From Ciceribacter thiooxidans (GTDB lineage: Bacteria; Pseudomonadota; Alphaproteobacteria; Rhizobiales; Rhizobiaceae): a DNA stretch of 64,000 nucleotides. The notes below the pieces were generated by a model. That model was given only the letters and a program-made list of their open reading frames with translations, searched no databases and was not told the DNA's origin. The position numbers were made by a program, and so were the translations under genes. The stretch covers positions 816,501 to 880,500 of the forward strand of contig NZ_CP059896.1 of the NCBI RefSeq assembly GCF_014126615.1. The letters are read 5' to 3'. Of this stretch, positions 1 to 8,418 are shown piece after piece. Numbering within the stretch: position 1 is the stretch's first letter; each line of letters opens with the position of its first letter.

Positions 1-1075
1 TCATCGTCAGGCGGCCGGTTGCAACACCGTAGGTCCAGAGCATCGGCATGCGGTCTTCGAGCCCGCCGGTGCCGTTCGGGATCTTGGTGAAGTCGCCGAG
101 GCCGAAGCGTTTTTGGTCGGTGGTGAAGGCGCAGTGGTCGGTCGCCACACAGGAGAGCGAGCCCGATTGCAGGCCGGCCCAGAGGCTATCCTGATGCTGC
201 TTGTTGCGGAACGGCGGGCTCATGACGCGGCGGGCGGCGTGGTCCCAGTCCTTGTTGAAGTATTCGCTGTCGTCGAGCGTCAGGTGCTGGATCAGCGGTT
301 CGCCGTAGACGCGCATGCCCTTCTGGCGGGCGCGGCGGATCGCCTCGTGGGCCTGTTCGCAGGAGGTGTGGACGACGTAGAGCGGAACCCCCGCCATGTC
401 GGCCAGCATGATCGCACGGTTGGTCGCTTCGCCCTCGACCTCGGCAGGTCTCGAATAGGCGTGCGCTTCCGGTCCATTGTTGCCTTCCGCCAGGAGCTTG
501 GCGCACATGGCGGCCACCACGTCGCCGTTCTCCGCATGGACGAGCGGCAGCGCGCCGAGTTCCGCGCAGCGCGAGAAGGAGGCGAACATCTCGTCGTCGT
601 TCACCATCAGAGCGCCCTTGTAGGCCATGAAGTGCTTGAAGGTGTTGATGCCCTTGTCCCTAACGACGGTTTCCATCTCGTCGAACACGCGTTTGTTCCA
701 GCCGGTGATCGCCATGTGGAACGAATAGTCGGCGTTGGCGCGGCTCGTCTTGTTGTGCCACATCTGCAGCGCGTCAAGAAGCGACTGGTCAGGAGCGGGC
801 AGACAGAAATCGACGACCATGGTCGTGCCGCCGGCAAGGCCGGCGCGCGTACCGCTTTCGAAATCGTCGGAGGAATAGGTGCCCATGAACGGCATTTCGA
901 GGTGGACGTGCGGATCGATGCCGCCCGGCATGACGTAGCAGCCGGAGGCGTCGAGCACCTCGTCGCCGGAAAGGTTCGGGCCGATCTCGACGATCACGCC
1001 GCCCTCGATCCTGACGTCGGCCTTGTAGGTGAGATCGGCGGTGACGATCGTGCCGCCCTTGATGACTGTGCTCAT
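1..1075 (-). CDS. hydA: Dihydropyrimidinase (hydantoinase), 3' end outside the window
   Basis: Opens the ring of 5,6-dihydrouracil or dihydrothymine to the N-carbamoyl-beta-amino acid, the second step of reductive pyrimidine breakdown in the cytoplasm. About 358 of the roughly 484 codons usual for the family are present; the C-terminus runs off the left edge. The start MSTVIKGGTIVTAD is typical. Visible amidohydrolase metal sites are the HVHLEMPF motif, the lysine of FKHFMAYKG that is carbamylated in the family, VHAENGD, VVHTSCEQ and VATDHCAF. The gene lies downstream of and parallel to hyuC, separated by about 340 bases that contain a pair of palindromic repeats, so co-transcription with hyuC is likely but interrupted by this structure. 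Confidence 0.95.
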   Translation of the reverse strand, partial: MSTVIKGGTIVTADLTYKADVRIEGGVIVEIGPNLSGDEVLDASGCYVMPGGIDPHVHLEMPFMGTYSSDDFESGTRAGLAGGTTMVVDFCLPAPDQSLLDALQMWHNKTSRANADYSFHMAITGWNKRVFDEMETVVRDKGINTFKHFMAYKGALMVNDDEMFASFSRCAELGALPLVHAENGDVVAAMCAKLLAEGNNGPEAHAYSRPAEVEGEATNRAIMLADMAGVPLYVVHTSCEQAHEAIRRARQKGMRVYGEPLIQHLTLDDSEYFNKDWDHAARRVMSPPFRNKQHQDSLWAGLQSGSLSCVATDHCAFTTDQKRFGLGDFTKIPNGTGGLEDRMPMLWTYGVATGRLTM

Positions 1076-1207
1076 GCTCACTCTCCCCGTGTCACGTGTG
1101 TTTCTTGTTGCAGACTTCCGTGCGTCATGCCGCTCGCCTTCGTGCCTGATCTGTCTTGCCCGGGCGGCGCTTGGTGATGTCCGGTCGATCGTCTGCCATG
1201 CGGGAGA

Positions 1208-1396
1208 CCCCCTCATCCGGCGCTGCGCGCCACCTTCTCCCCGCGGGGGAGAAGAGGTCACGCCGGCGCGGTGCGCTCCATTTCTTGAGGCCAAACAATG
1301 GCATAATTGACCCGGTCGCCGGAGACTGGAAGGTCGCGGCGCGCACCCCCTTCTCCCCAGCGGGGAGAAGGGGGCCCGAAGGGCCGGACGAGGGGG
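1208..1396. repeat. Inverted pair of rhizobial palindromic repeats between hyuC and hydA
   Basis: Two copies of one short repeat face each other. The left copy (1208-1254) runs CCCCCTCATCCGG, a small palindrome, then CCTTCTCCCCG and a GGGGAGAAG hairpin arm. The right copy (1344-1396) is the same element in reverse complement with slightly different stem loops. The same family recurs between xdhC and xdhB and, more diverged, between xdhB and xdhA. It resembles the RIME/REP-like intergenic palindromes known in Rhizobiaceae. This element fills most of the gene-free stretch from 1076 to 1414; I see no ORF there. Confidence 0.8.
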
Positions 1397-1414
1397 CGCC
1401 GAAGGCGGGTGACA

Positions 1415-2668
1415 TCACCCCACAATCTCCGCGGTTTCCAGCACCGCGTGGAAGAGCACGTCGGCGCCGGCGGTGGCCCATTCCCTGGAGATGTCCTCTG
1501 CCTCGTTGTGGCTGAGGCCGCCGACGCAGGGGCACATGACCATGGTTGCCGGCGCGACCTTGGCCGCCCAGCAGGCGTCGTGGCCGGCGCCGGAGATGAT
1601 GTTCATGTGGCTGTAGCCGAGCCGTTCGGCGGCCTTGCGGACACGTTCCACCAGCACCGGATCGAAGGTGACGGGGTCGAAATGCCCGACCGCCTCCACC
1701 GAACAGCCGACGCCGAGCGCTTCGCAGATCACGGCCGCCTCTTTCTCGATCCGCGCGCGCATGGCGTTGAGTTTGGCGAGGTCGGGGGTGCGGATGTCGA
1801 CGGTGAAGACGACCTTGCCCGGCAGAACGTTGCGGGAATTGGGAGAGAAGAAGACCTGTCCGACGCCGCCGACGGCGCCCGGCTGGTTCTCCATGGCGAC
1901 CGTCTGCACCATTTCCATGATGCGGGACATTGCAAGGCCGGCATTGACGCGCATCGCCATCGGCGTCGAGCCGGTATGGGCCTCCCTGCCGGTCAGGGTG
2001 AATTCCAGCCACCAGAGACCCTGACAGTGGGTGACGACGCCGATCTGCCTGTCTTCGGCCTCGAGGATCGGCCCCTGCTCGATGTGATATTCGAAATAGG
2101 CGTGCATCTTGCGGGCGCCGACATCCTCGTCGCCCTGCCAGCCGATGCGCTTCAACTCCTCGCCGTAGGTCTTGCCCTCGGGGTCCTTGCGGTCATAGGC
2201 GTAGTCCAGCGTATGGACGCCGGCGAAGACGCCGGAGGCGAGCATGGCCGGCGCAAAGCGCGCGCCTTCCTCGTTGGCCCAATTGGTGACGACGATCGGA
2301 TGCCTGGTCTTGATGCCCAAGTCGTTCATCGAACGGACGACTTCGAGGGCGGAGAGCACGCCGAGCACGCCGTCGAACTTGCCACCGGTCGGCTGGGTGT
2401 CGAGATGCGAACCGACATAGACGGGCAGCGCATCGGGGTCGGTGCCGGGGCGGGTCATGAACATGGTGCCCATCTTGTCGACCCCCATGGTGAGCCCGGC
2501 CTCGTCGCACCATTTCTTGAAGAGGTGGCGGCCTTCGCCGTCGGCGTCGGTCAGCGTCTGGCGATTGTTGCCGCCGGCAACGCCGGGGCCGATCCTCGCC
2601 ATTTCCATGAGTGAATCCCACAGGCGATCGCCGTTCACGCGCAAATTCTCGCCGGGTGCAGCCGTCAT
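1415..2668 (-). CDS. hyuC: Zn-dependent amidase of the M20 family, beta-ureidopropionase / N-carbamoyl-amino-acid hydrolase
   Basis: Predicted to hydrolyse N-carbamoyl-beta-alanine to beta-alanine, CO2 and ammonia, the third step after HydA. The 417-residue protein has the M20 metal motifs in order: SHLDTQPTGGKFDG near residue 80, NEEGARF, HIEQGP and the C-terminal SGAGHDA. Start MTAAPGENLR was chosen because GAGGAT lies just upstream; the upstream ATGs have no such site. Allantoate amidohydrolase belongs to the same family and cannot be excluded from sequence alone, but divergence from rutR and proximity to hydA favour the pyrimidine role, and ureide breakdown here uses an allantoicase instead. 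It likely heads the hyuC-hydA transcript and is controlled from the operator at 2808. Confidence 0.88.
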   Translation of the reverse strand: MTAAPGENLRVNGDRLWDSLMEMARIGPGVAGGNNRQTLTDADGEGRHLFKKWCDEAGLTMGVDKMGTMFMTRPGTDPDALPVYVGSHLDTQPTGGKFDGVLGVLSALEVVRSMNDLGIKTRHPIVVTNWANEEGARFAPAMLASGVFAGVHTLDYAYDRKDPEGKTYGEELKRIGWQGDEDVGARKMHAYFEYHIEQGPILEAEDRQIGVVTHCQGLWWLEFTLTGREAHTGSTPMAMRVNAGLAMSRIMEMVQTVAMENQPGAVGGVGQVFFSPNSRNVLPGKVVFTVDIRTPDLAKLNAMRARIEKEAAVICEALGVGCSVEAVGHFDPVTFDPVLVERVRKAAERLGYSHMNIISGAGHDACWAAKVAPATMVMCPCVGGLSHNEAEDISREWATAGADVLFHAVLETAEIVG

Positions 2669-2807
2669 TGCAAAATCCTCACCAGTTTTTCGATGGGGCC
2701 ATGCAAGCCGCATGCCCTCTTTTTGTTCCCATGGTCCCGGGCGGCCTCTTCGTGCCTTGTCCGGTGTCACATCCCCGGTTGCCTTTGTCAGACAACTGGC
2801 AGATAAT

Positions 2808-2823
2808 TTGACCGATTGGTAAA
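2808..2823. promoter_or_regulatory. Candidate RutR operator between hyuC and rutR
   Basis: The sequence TTGACCGATTGGTAAA matches the Escherichia coli RutR consensus TTGACCANNTGGTCAA at 12 of 14 defined positions. It lies in the divergent promoter region, 140 bases from hyuC and 134 bases from rutR. A second, weaker site with the same GGTAAA right half lies in front of preT (11169-11184). Confidence 0.65.
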
Positions 2824-2956
2824 CATTACTACTTCCATCGCCGCACTCAAGCCGGAAAAATCAAAAAGACACGACAATTTGGCGGGCAATTGCCGAAAAG
2901 ATGTGCAGCGGAAGAGGGCAGTGACAGCGGCGGCCGACGGGCGACAGGAGGAACGC

Positions 2957-3604
2957 ATGGCGATACCGAGGGCAGCACAGACGCAGCGCCGGACGCGCAT
3001 CCAGGAGGAGAAGGAGGAGGTGATCCTCGAAGCCGCCCTGGACGTATTTTCCCGCCGGGGCTTCCGTGGTGCGACCATCGACCAGATCGCCGAGGTCGCC
3101 GGCATGTCGAAGCCGAACCTGCTCTATTATTTCCGCACCAAGGAGGCGATGCACCGTACCCTCATCGACCGGGTTCTCGACACCTGGCTCGAACCGTTGC
3201 GCGCCTTCGACGCGGAAGGCGACCCGGAGGAAGAGGTGCGCTCCTACATCCGGCGCAAGCTCGAGATGGCTCGTGATTTTCCGCGCGAGAGCCGCCTTTT
3301 CGCCAACGAAATCCTGCAGGGCGCGCCGAACATCGAGGACGTGCTCAAAGGCCCGCTGAAGGCGCTGGTCGACGAGAAGGTCGAGGTGATCCGAAGCTGG
3401 ATAAGCGCGGGCAAGATCGTCGGCTGCGATCCCTACCACCTGATCTTCTCGATCTGGTCGACGACCCAGCACTATGCCGATTTCGACGTCCAGGTGCGGG
3501 CCGTTCTCGGTGAAGGCCGGGCCTGTGACGACCGTTTCGAGGATGCGGCGCGCTTCCTCGAAGCCTTCTTCGTGCGCGGGCTCGTTCCGATAGGGGCCAG
3601 CTAA
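2957..3604 (+). CDS. rutR: TetR-family regulator, pyrimidine catabolism repressor RutR type
   Basis: A 215-residue TetR-family DNA-binding protein. The helix-turn-helix is at residues 35-60 (FRGATIDQIAEVAGMSKPN, then LLYYFRTKEAMH). The ligand domain contains SRLFANEILQGAP and the IWSTTQHYADFDVQV segment, both characteristic of RutR, which binds uracil or thymine in enterobacteria. The start at MAIPRAAQ is preceded by AGGAGG; a longer frame upstream lacks a ribosome site and would run through the operator. Divergent from hyuC across a good RutR-like operator, so it probably represses hyuC-hydA and itself. It ends flush against the convergent permease gene, stop codon to stop codon. Confidence 0.9.
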   Translation: MAIPRAAQTQRRTRIQEEKEEVILEAALDVFSRRGFRGATIDQIAEVAGMSKPNLLYYFRTKEAMHRTLIDRVLDTWLEPLRAFDAEGDPEEEVRSYIRRKLEMARDFPRESRLFANEILQGAPNIEDVLKGPLKALVDEKVEVIRSWISAGKIVGCDPYHLIFSIWSTTQHYADFDVQVRAVLGEGRACDDRFEDAARFLEAFFVRGLVPIGAS

Positions 3605-4534
3605 TCAGTCCGGCAGCCGTGCCATCAGGAGGAGACCGCCTGCGGTGACCAGCGCACCGGCAAAGACGGACGCGGAGGCCCAGCCGTGGCCGATCAGGCC
3701 TTCCAGGATGATGATGAAAGTCGGCGTCAGGTAACCGTAGCCGAGCACCTTCGGCGCGGGCAGGCGCATCGAGGCAAACTGCAAGAGGAAGAAGGTGATG
3801 CCGGTGGTGACGACCGCGAGATAGAGTGCGGCAAACCAGACGAAGCCGGGCAGAGCGGCGTAATCGATGCTCGCAAGCTGCGGCGTCGCCGGAATCAGGA
3901 TGAAGAAGAGGGTGCAGACGGTCGCCCAGAAGACGAAGACGATCGCCGGTTCGCCGCGATTGAAGCGGCGGAGCAGCGGCACATAGGCCGCGTGGCAGAG
4001 CACGCCGACGAAATAGATGAGCTCGCCGCGGCCGACGTCGAAGGCGAGGAGCGCGGCGAGATCGCCGCGGAAGATCACCCATATCGCGCCGACGGCGGCA
4101 AGCAGCAGGCTCAGCAGCACGCCGGGCCGGGTGCGCTGGCGCATCAGCATCCAGGCGAAGACGGCGCTTGCGAGCGGCATCAGCGTGAACACCGCGCCGG
4201 TCGCAACGGGTGCGGTGAACTGCAGCGCGATGAACATGGTGACCATGTAGACGGCCATCAGCAGGCCGAGGACGAAGAAGCGCGCCGGCTCGGACGGCAG
4301 GCGGAAGCGATGCCGGAAGATGCCGAAACACAAGGTGCCGATGACGGCGACGGTCGCCCCATAGCGCACCGCCTGCAACGCGATCGGCGGCATGGAACGG
4401 GTGGCAAGACCGCCGATCGAGAAGGACGAGGCGATCAGCATGGCAAAGAGCAGCATCGCCAGATGGGCCAGCAGCTTCTGCCGTCCCGTGGCGTGAATAT
4501 TATGCCTGTTTGCAGACGTTTGCTCGTTCGTCAT
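3605..4534 (-). CDS. EamA/DMT-superfamily inner-membrane permease
   Basis: A 309-residue hydrophobic protein with about ten membrane segments arranged as two EamA repeats (for example LLFAMLIASSFSIGGLATRSMPPIALQ and, in the second half, FVWFAALYLAVVTTGITFFLLQFA). Family members export or import small metabolites such as amino acids, purines or drugs; the substrate cannot be read from sequence. The start MTNEQTSAN is preceded by AGGGAA; an ATG two codons earlier is also possible. Converges with rutR with no spacer. Its position in the pyrimidine region makes export of a breakdown product conceivable, but that is inference only. Confidence 0.8.
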   Translation of the reverse strand: MTNEQTSANRHNIHATGRQKLLAHLAMLLFAMLIASSFSIGGLATRSMPPIALQAVRYGATVAVIGTLCFGIFRHRFRLPSEPARFFVLGLLMAVYMVTMFIALQFTAPVATGAVFTLMPLASAVFAWMLMRQRTRPGVLLSLLLAAVGAIWVIFRGDLAALLAFDVGRGELIYFVGVLCHAAYVPLLRRFNRGEPAIVFVFWATVCTLFFILIPATPQLASIDYAALPGFVWFAALYLAVVTTGITFFLLQFASMRLPAPKVLGYGYLTPTFIIILEGLIGHGWASASVFAGALVTAGGLLLMARLPD

Positions 4535-4648
4535 GACCATTCCCTGCCGATCGCGACGCACGTCGCGGCACCGCCGTAGCATGGCGCGGCGGTGGCCGGA
4601 AGAACCGATTGTGGGAGACGCTTCGTGCCGAGGTGTGCCCGACGCCGG

Positions 4649-5485
4649 TCAGCGCATGCGGAGAATCATCGCGCCGGCGGCGATGATGAGTGCGGCGGCG
4701 ATGCGCGTGCCCCCGACCCGTTCCTTGAGTACAAGCGCCGAGATCGCCGCGCCGAACAGGATCGACGTCTCCCTCAGCGCCGCGACGACCGCAACGGGCG
4801 CGAGCGTCATCGCCCAGAGCGCGATTCCGTAGGAGGAGAGCGTCCCGATGCCGCCGATCAGTCCGAGATGCCAGTTGCCGGCGCTGTAGCGCCGGAAGAC
4901 CTCGCGGCGGGTGAGGAGGGCCCAAAGCAGCAGCGGCGGGCCGGTGAGGAGAGATAGCCAGAGCGTGTAGGCCGCCGGCGATCCGGACAGCCTGACGCCG
5001 ACGCCGTCCACCAATGTGTAGCCGGCGATGACCACGGCGTTCATGAGGGCGAGCATGACGCCGGCTCGGCTGTCGCGTCCCGGCAGTCCGCCCATCATGC
5101 TGAGAATCCCGGCGCAGATGACGGCGACACCGATCCAGCCGGCGGTCGAAAGGGGCTCGCCGATCCACGTGGTGCTCGCGAGCGCGACCAGCAACGGCGC
5201 CGTTCCGCGCATCAGGGGATAGGTCTGGCTCATGTCGGCCGCATGATAGGCGCGGGCGACGAGCACGAAGTATCCGACCTGCAGCACGGTCGAGGTGGCG
5301 ATAAAGGGCCAGCTCGCCGGAGCGGGCTGAGGGAGGAAGGGGAGGACCACGGCGGCGATCAGGGAGGCGGAGGCCGCGACGAGCACCGTCGTCAGCAGCT
5401 TGTCACCCGCGCCCTTGACGAGTGCGTTCCATGTCGCGTGAAGAGCGGCGGCGAAAAGGACGATTACAAAGACGGAGAGGGCCAA
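4649..5485 (-). CDS. EamA/DMT-superfamily permease with TTG start
   Basis: A 278-residue ten-helix permease with two EamA repeats (MALSVFVIVLFAAALHATWN at the start, LVLKERVGGTRIAAALIIA at the end). The sequence opens TTG GCC CTC, three bases after the stop of the upstream GGDEF/EAL gene; there is no ATG start and no clear Shine-Dalgarno, so translation is probably coupled to the upstream gene. It is unlike the neighbouring permease in sequence, so the two are not a recent duplication. Substrate unknown. Confidence 0.78.
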   Translation of the reverse strand: MALSVFVIVLFAAALHATWNALVKGAGDKLLTTVLVAASASLIAAVVLPFLPQPAPASWPFIATSTVLQVGYFVLVARAYHAADMSQTYPLMRGTAPLLVALASTTWIGEPLSTAGWIGVAVICAGILSMMGGLPGRDSRAGVMLALMNAVVIAGYTLVDGVGVRLSGSPAAYTLWLSLLTGPPLLLWALLTRREVFRRYSAGNWHLGLIGGIGTLSSYGIALWAMTLAPVAVVAALRETSILFGAAISALVLKERVGGTRIAAALIIAAGAMILRMR

Positions 5486-5488
5486 GGA

Positions 5489-8176
5489 TTACGCCGATCG
5501 ATTGTCTTCGGCGGCCGGGCGCGCCCGGTCCTTCGCAAACTGCAGGAAAGCTGCCCCGTCCATGGGGCGGGCGAGGGCATAGCCCTGCAGGGACTGGCAG
5601 CCAAGGTCGCGCAGGATCGCCGCGTGCTGCATCGTTTCCACACCTTCGGCGACGATCTCGATGCCGAGAGAACGGCCGATCTCAACGATCGAACTGATCA
5701 GCCGGCGCTGTGCCGGTGATCCGATGATCGGGCAGGTCAGCTGGCGATCGATCTTGAGCCGACGCGGGGAGATCTTCAGCAGCGACAGGATCGAGGCGTA
5801 GCCGGTGCCGAAATCGTCGATTTCGATGTCGATGCCGTGGCGCCTGATTCGTTCGATGTTCTCGATGACCGCCGAGCCGTTATCGTCGAAAGAGATCGAC
5901 TCAAGGAGCTCGAAGGACAGGCTGCCGGGCAGCAGTTTCAACTGGTCGAGATGCTGGAAAAGGCTTTCGTCGAAAAGACGCTGGGCGGAGATGTTGACCG
6001 ACACCTTGCGGATGTCGAGATCGTTGGCGCGCCAGCGAGCGAGCTGAAACAGCGCCTGGTCGAGGATCGTCGCGTCGATCTGCGAGACGACGTTGAGGTT
6101 CTCTGCGACCTTCAGGAACCTGTCGGGGCCGAGAATGCCGAGTTCCGGGTGCTCCCACCGTGCAAGCGCTTCGACGCCTGAAATCTCCAGCGTGTGGGCG
6201 TCGAACTGTGGCTGGAAGTACGCGACGAAGTCGTTCTGCTCCAGCGACCGGAGGATGGCGTCCGCGGTCTTCTTGGTGCTGATGGTCAATGACTTCAGTT
6301 CGTCGTTGTAGCGTTCGACGCGATTGCGTCCGTGCCGCTTCGCCTCGTAAAGGGCGATGTCGGCGTTGACCAGCAATTGCTCGATCTGCATGCCGGAATC
6401 GGCGCGCGAGGCGACGCCGATGCTGGCGCCGATGCGGCATTCGTGCCCGGCATAGGTCAGAGGCAGGTTGATCGCATCGATGAGCCGTTTGGCAAGGTCG
6501 AGATGTTCCCGTTCGTTGAAGGCGCCTGCGCAGACGACGACGAACTCGTCACCGCCGATGCGGGCGACGAAATCCTCCGCGCGGATGCTCTCGCGCAACC
6601 GGAGCGCCGCCTGCTTCAGGATGTGATCGCCGGCGCTGTGGCCGAGCGTGTCGTTGATGTCCTTGAAGCGGTCGAGATCGATGTGAAGCAGCGTGAAGTG
6701 TTCTGCTTCTCCCGCCTTCTCATTCAGCTTGGCGAGATACTGGTCGAGATAGCGCCTGTTCGGCAGGCTGGTCAGCGCATCGTGAAGCGAATTGTGCTCC
6801 ATGTGCTGGCGGGCGAGCTCGAGTTCGCGGTTCTGTGATTCCGCCCGGGCCTTCGCCTCGCGCAGTTCCTGCTGCAGCGTCACGTCCGCCGTGACGTTCC
6901 AGTTTACCCCGACCATCTTCCGACGGAGGAAGGAGTCGCGGTAGGTGGTGCCGAGCGCGCGGATATGGCGAACCTGGCCCGACGGGGTGACGATGCGGAA
7001 TTCGGTCGCGTAATCCGTGCCGTCGGCGATGCAGGTGCGAAAGACCCGTTCGGCCTCCTCGAGATCCGCCGGGTGGAGCGCGTTCCGCCATGTTTCGTAG
7101 GTGTTGCCGACGGCGGAGATCTCGACGCCATAGAGTTGCGCCATGCGGCCATCCCAGTTGAGGGCGCCCGTCGCCAGGTCGAGCTCCCAGACCCCGATCT
7201 TGGAGGCCTCGAGCGCGATGTCGAGCCGGTGCGAGAGGGCGTGCAGTTCCTCCTGGTGGCGAGACAGCACGGCAATGTTCTTTTGCCGTTCGCGCAGAAG
7301 GCTGGCGACCCAGATGACCGGTCCGAGGATCATCGCACCGACCGCCAGCATCCACAGGCGCGAGACCCACATGTCCGTCTGTGGCTGACTCCAGCCGGCC
7401 TTCGGGACCGCAGCGATCTTCCAGCTCTCATGGCCGAAGTTGATGAGCATGCTGACCGGCGCGCGCGCAAAGGTCGTGGAGTCGCCGTAGAAGGTTTCGA
7501 TGAGCCGGCCGTCCTCGGTCGTTGCAATGGCGATGTCGATGTCCAGGGATCTGGCGAAAAGGCCGCTGTCGGCGAGCAGCTTCTCGATGTCCACGACCCC
7601 CGAGACGATGCCCCACAGGACGGGAGCTGAGCCCGCCTTTTCGACCATCACCGGGTAGCGCACGACAAGTCCGCGGCCGCCCTGGAGCAGGTCGACAGGG
7701 CCGGTCACGACGAAATGTCCGGTCTCCGCAGCCTTGAGCGCGCCGTCTCGCTGCGCCGCATTGGTACGATAGTCGAGGCCGATGACGGCCTTGTTGGCTT
7801 CATAGGGGTAGGCGTATGCGACCTTAAGGTCAGGGGCGCCGACGACGTTCCGCAGTTGCGACTTCGCGCTCAAAATTCTCCTGGAGAGCGCCGAAAACCG
7901 TTCCCCATCGATCGTCTGCTCCGTTTCGAGCGCCGCGACGAGGCCTTTGAGCAGCTGGATGTTTGCGCTCATGTTGCCTTCGAGCTTGGCCCGGATGAGG
8001 CCGAGATTTTCCGTCACTTCTGCGCGGAGGTTGTCCATGCTGATGTGCTGGCGCTGCTTTTCCGCATACGCCATGGAAATCGCCAGAGCGACGACGACGA
8101 TGATCGCCGGCAGATAGTAGGGCAGGACGGACCGAAAGTATTGCCAGTTCGGGCGTCTGTCGTCGGTTGGGTTCAT
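5489..8176 (-). CDS. Membrane-bound CHASE-PAS-GGDEF-EAL cyclic-di-GMP enzyme
   Basis: An 895-residue protein. One membrane helix near residues 18-36, a CHASE-like periplasmic sensor to about residue 270, a second helix near 275-295, a PAS domain with PAC tail (about 320-440), then GGDEF and EAL. The diguanylate cyclase site RIGGDEF is intact (GGDEF at residues 541-545), and the phosphodiesterase motif is intact (EAL at 669-671, with IDDFGTGYASIL and EIVAEGVET). Both activities are therefore possible; which dominates cannot be told. An inhibitory RxxD site was not identified with confidence. It sits between preTA and the hyuC/rutR block and overlaps neither functionally; the DMT permease gene downstream is probably co-translated. 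Confidence 0.92.
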   Translation of the reverse strand: MNPTDDRRPNWQYFRSVLPYYLPAIIVVVALAISMAYAEKQRQHISMDNLRAEVTENLGLIRAKLEGNMSANIQLLKGLVAALETEQTIDGERFSALSRRILSAKSQLRNVVGAPDLKVAYAYPYEANKAVIGLDYRTNAAQRDGALKAAETGHFVVTGPVDLLQGGRGLVVRYPVMVEKAGSAPVLWGIVSGVVDIEKLLADSGLFARSLDIDIAIATTEDGRLIETFYGDSTTFARAPVSMLINFGHESWKIAAVPKAGWSQPQTDMWVSRLWMLAVGAMILGPVIWVASLLRERQKNIAVLSRHQEELHALSHRLDIALEASKIGVWELDLATGALNWDGRMAQLYGVEISAVGNTYETWRNALHPADLEEAERVFRTCIADGTDYATEFRIVTPSGQVRHIRALGTTYRDSFLRRKMVGVNWNVTADVTLQQELREAKARAESQNRELELARQHMEHNSLHDALTSLPNRRYLDQYLAKLNEKAGEAEHFTLLHIDLDRFKDINDTLGHSAGDHILKQAALRLRESIRAEDFVARIGGDEFVVVCAGAFNEREHLDLAKRLIDAINLPLTYAGHECRIGASIGVASRADSGMQIEQLLVNADIALYEAKRHGRNRVERYNDELKSLTISTKKTADAILRSLEQNDFVAYFQPQFDAHTLEISGVEALARWEHPELGILGPDRFLKVAENLNVVSQIDATILDQALFQLARWRANDLDIRKVSVNISAQRLFDESLFQHLDQLKLLPGSLSFELLESISFDDNGSAVIENIERIRRHGIDIEIDDFGTGYASILSLLKISPRRLKIDRQLTCPIIGSPAQRRLISSIVEIGRSLGIEIVAEGVETMQHAAILRDLGCQSLQGYALARPMDGAAFLQFAKDRARPAAEDNRSA

Positions 8177-8346
8177 ATTTGAAACGGATCGAGCAACGGA
8201 TTGAATTGTGACGAAAGCTTAGGAAAGCCTCCCTTGTGCAAACTGCAGGATGGAGGAAACCCTTGAAGAATTTCTGAATCGAGTTGTGGGCGCCCGATTG
8301 CCTTACCTTGGGTGGATGATGCGTGTTCCATTGCTGGCGGAGCACG

Positions 8347-8377
8347 AAAAGAAGAGGGCCGCGGTTTGCTCGGCCCT
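8347..8377 (-). terminator. Rho-independent terminator of preTA
   Basis: Read on the minus strand, AGGGCCG and CGGCCCT form a 7-bp stem around a short loop, followed directly by CTTCTTTT. It lies about 40 bases after the preA stop. The rest of the preA to GGDEF/EAL gap shows no further gene. Confidence 0.6.
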
Positions 8378-8418
8378 GAAAGACGATATTTTATGAGGCG
8401 ACGGAAGCGTTGCGACGA

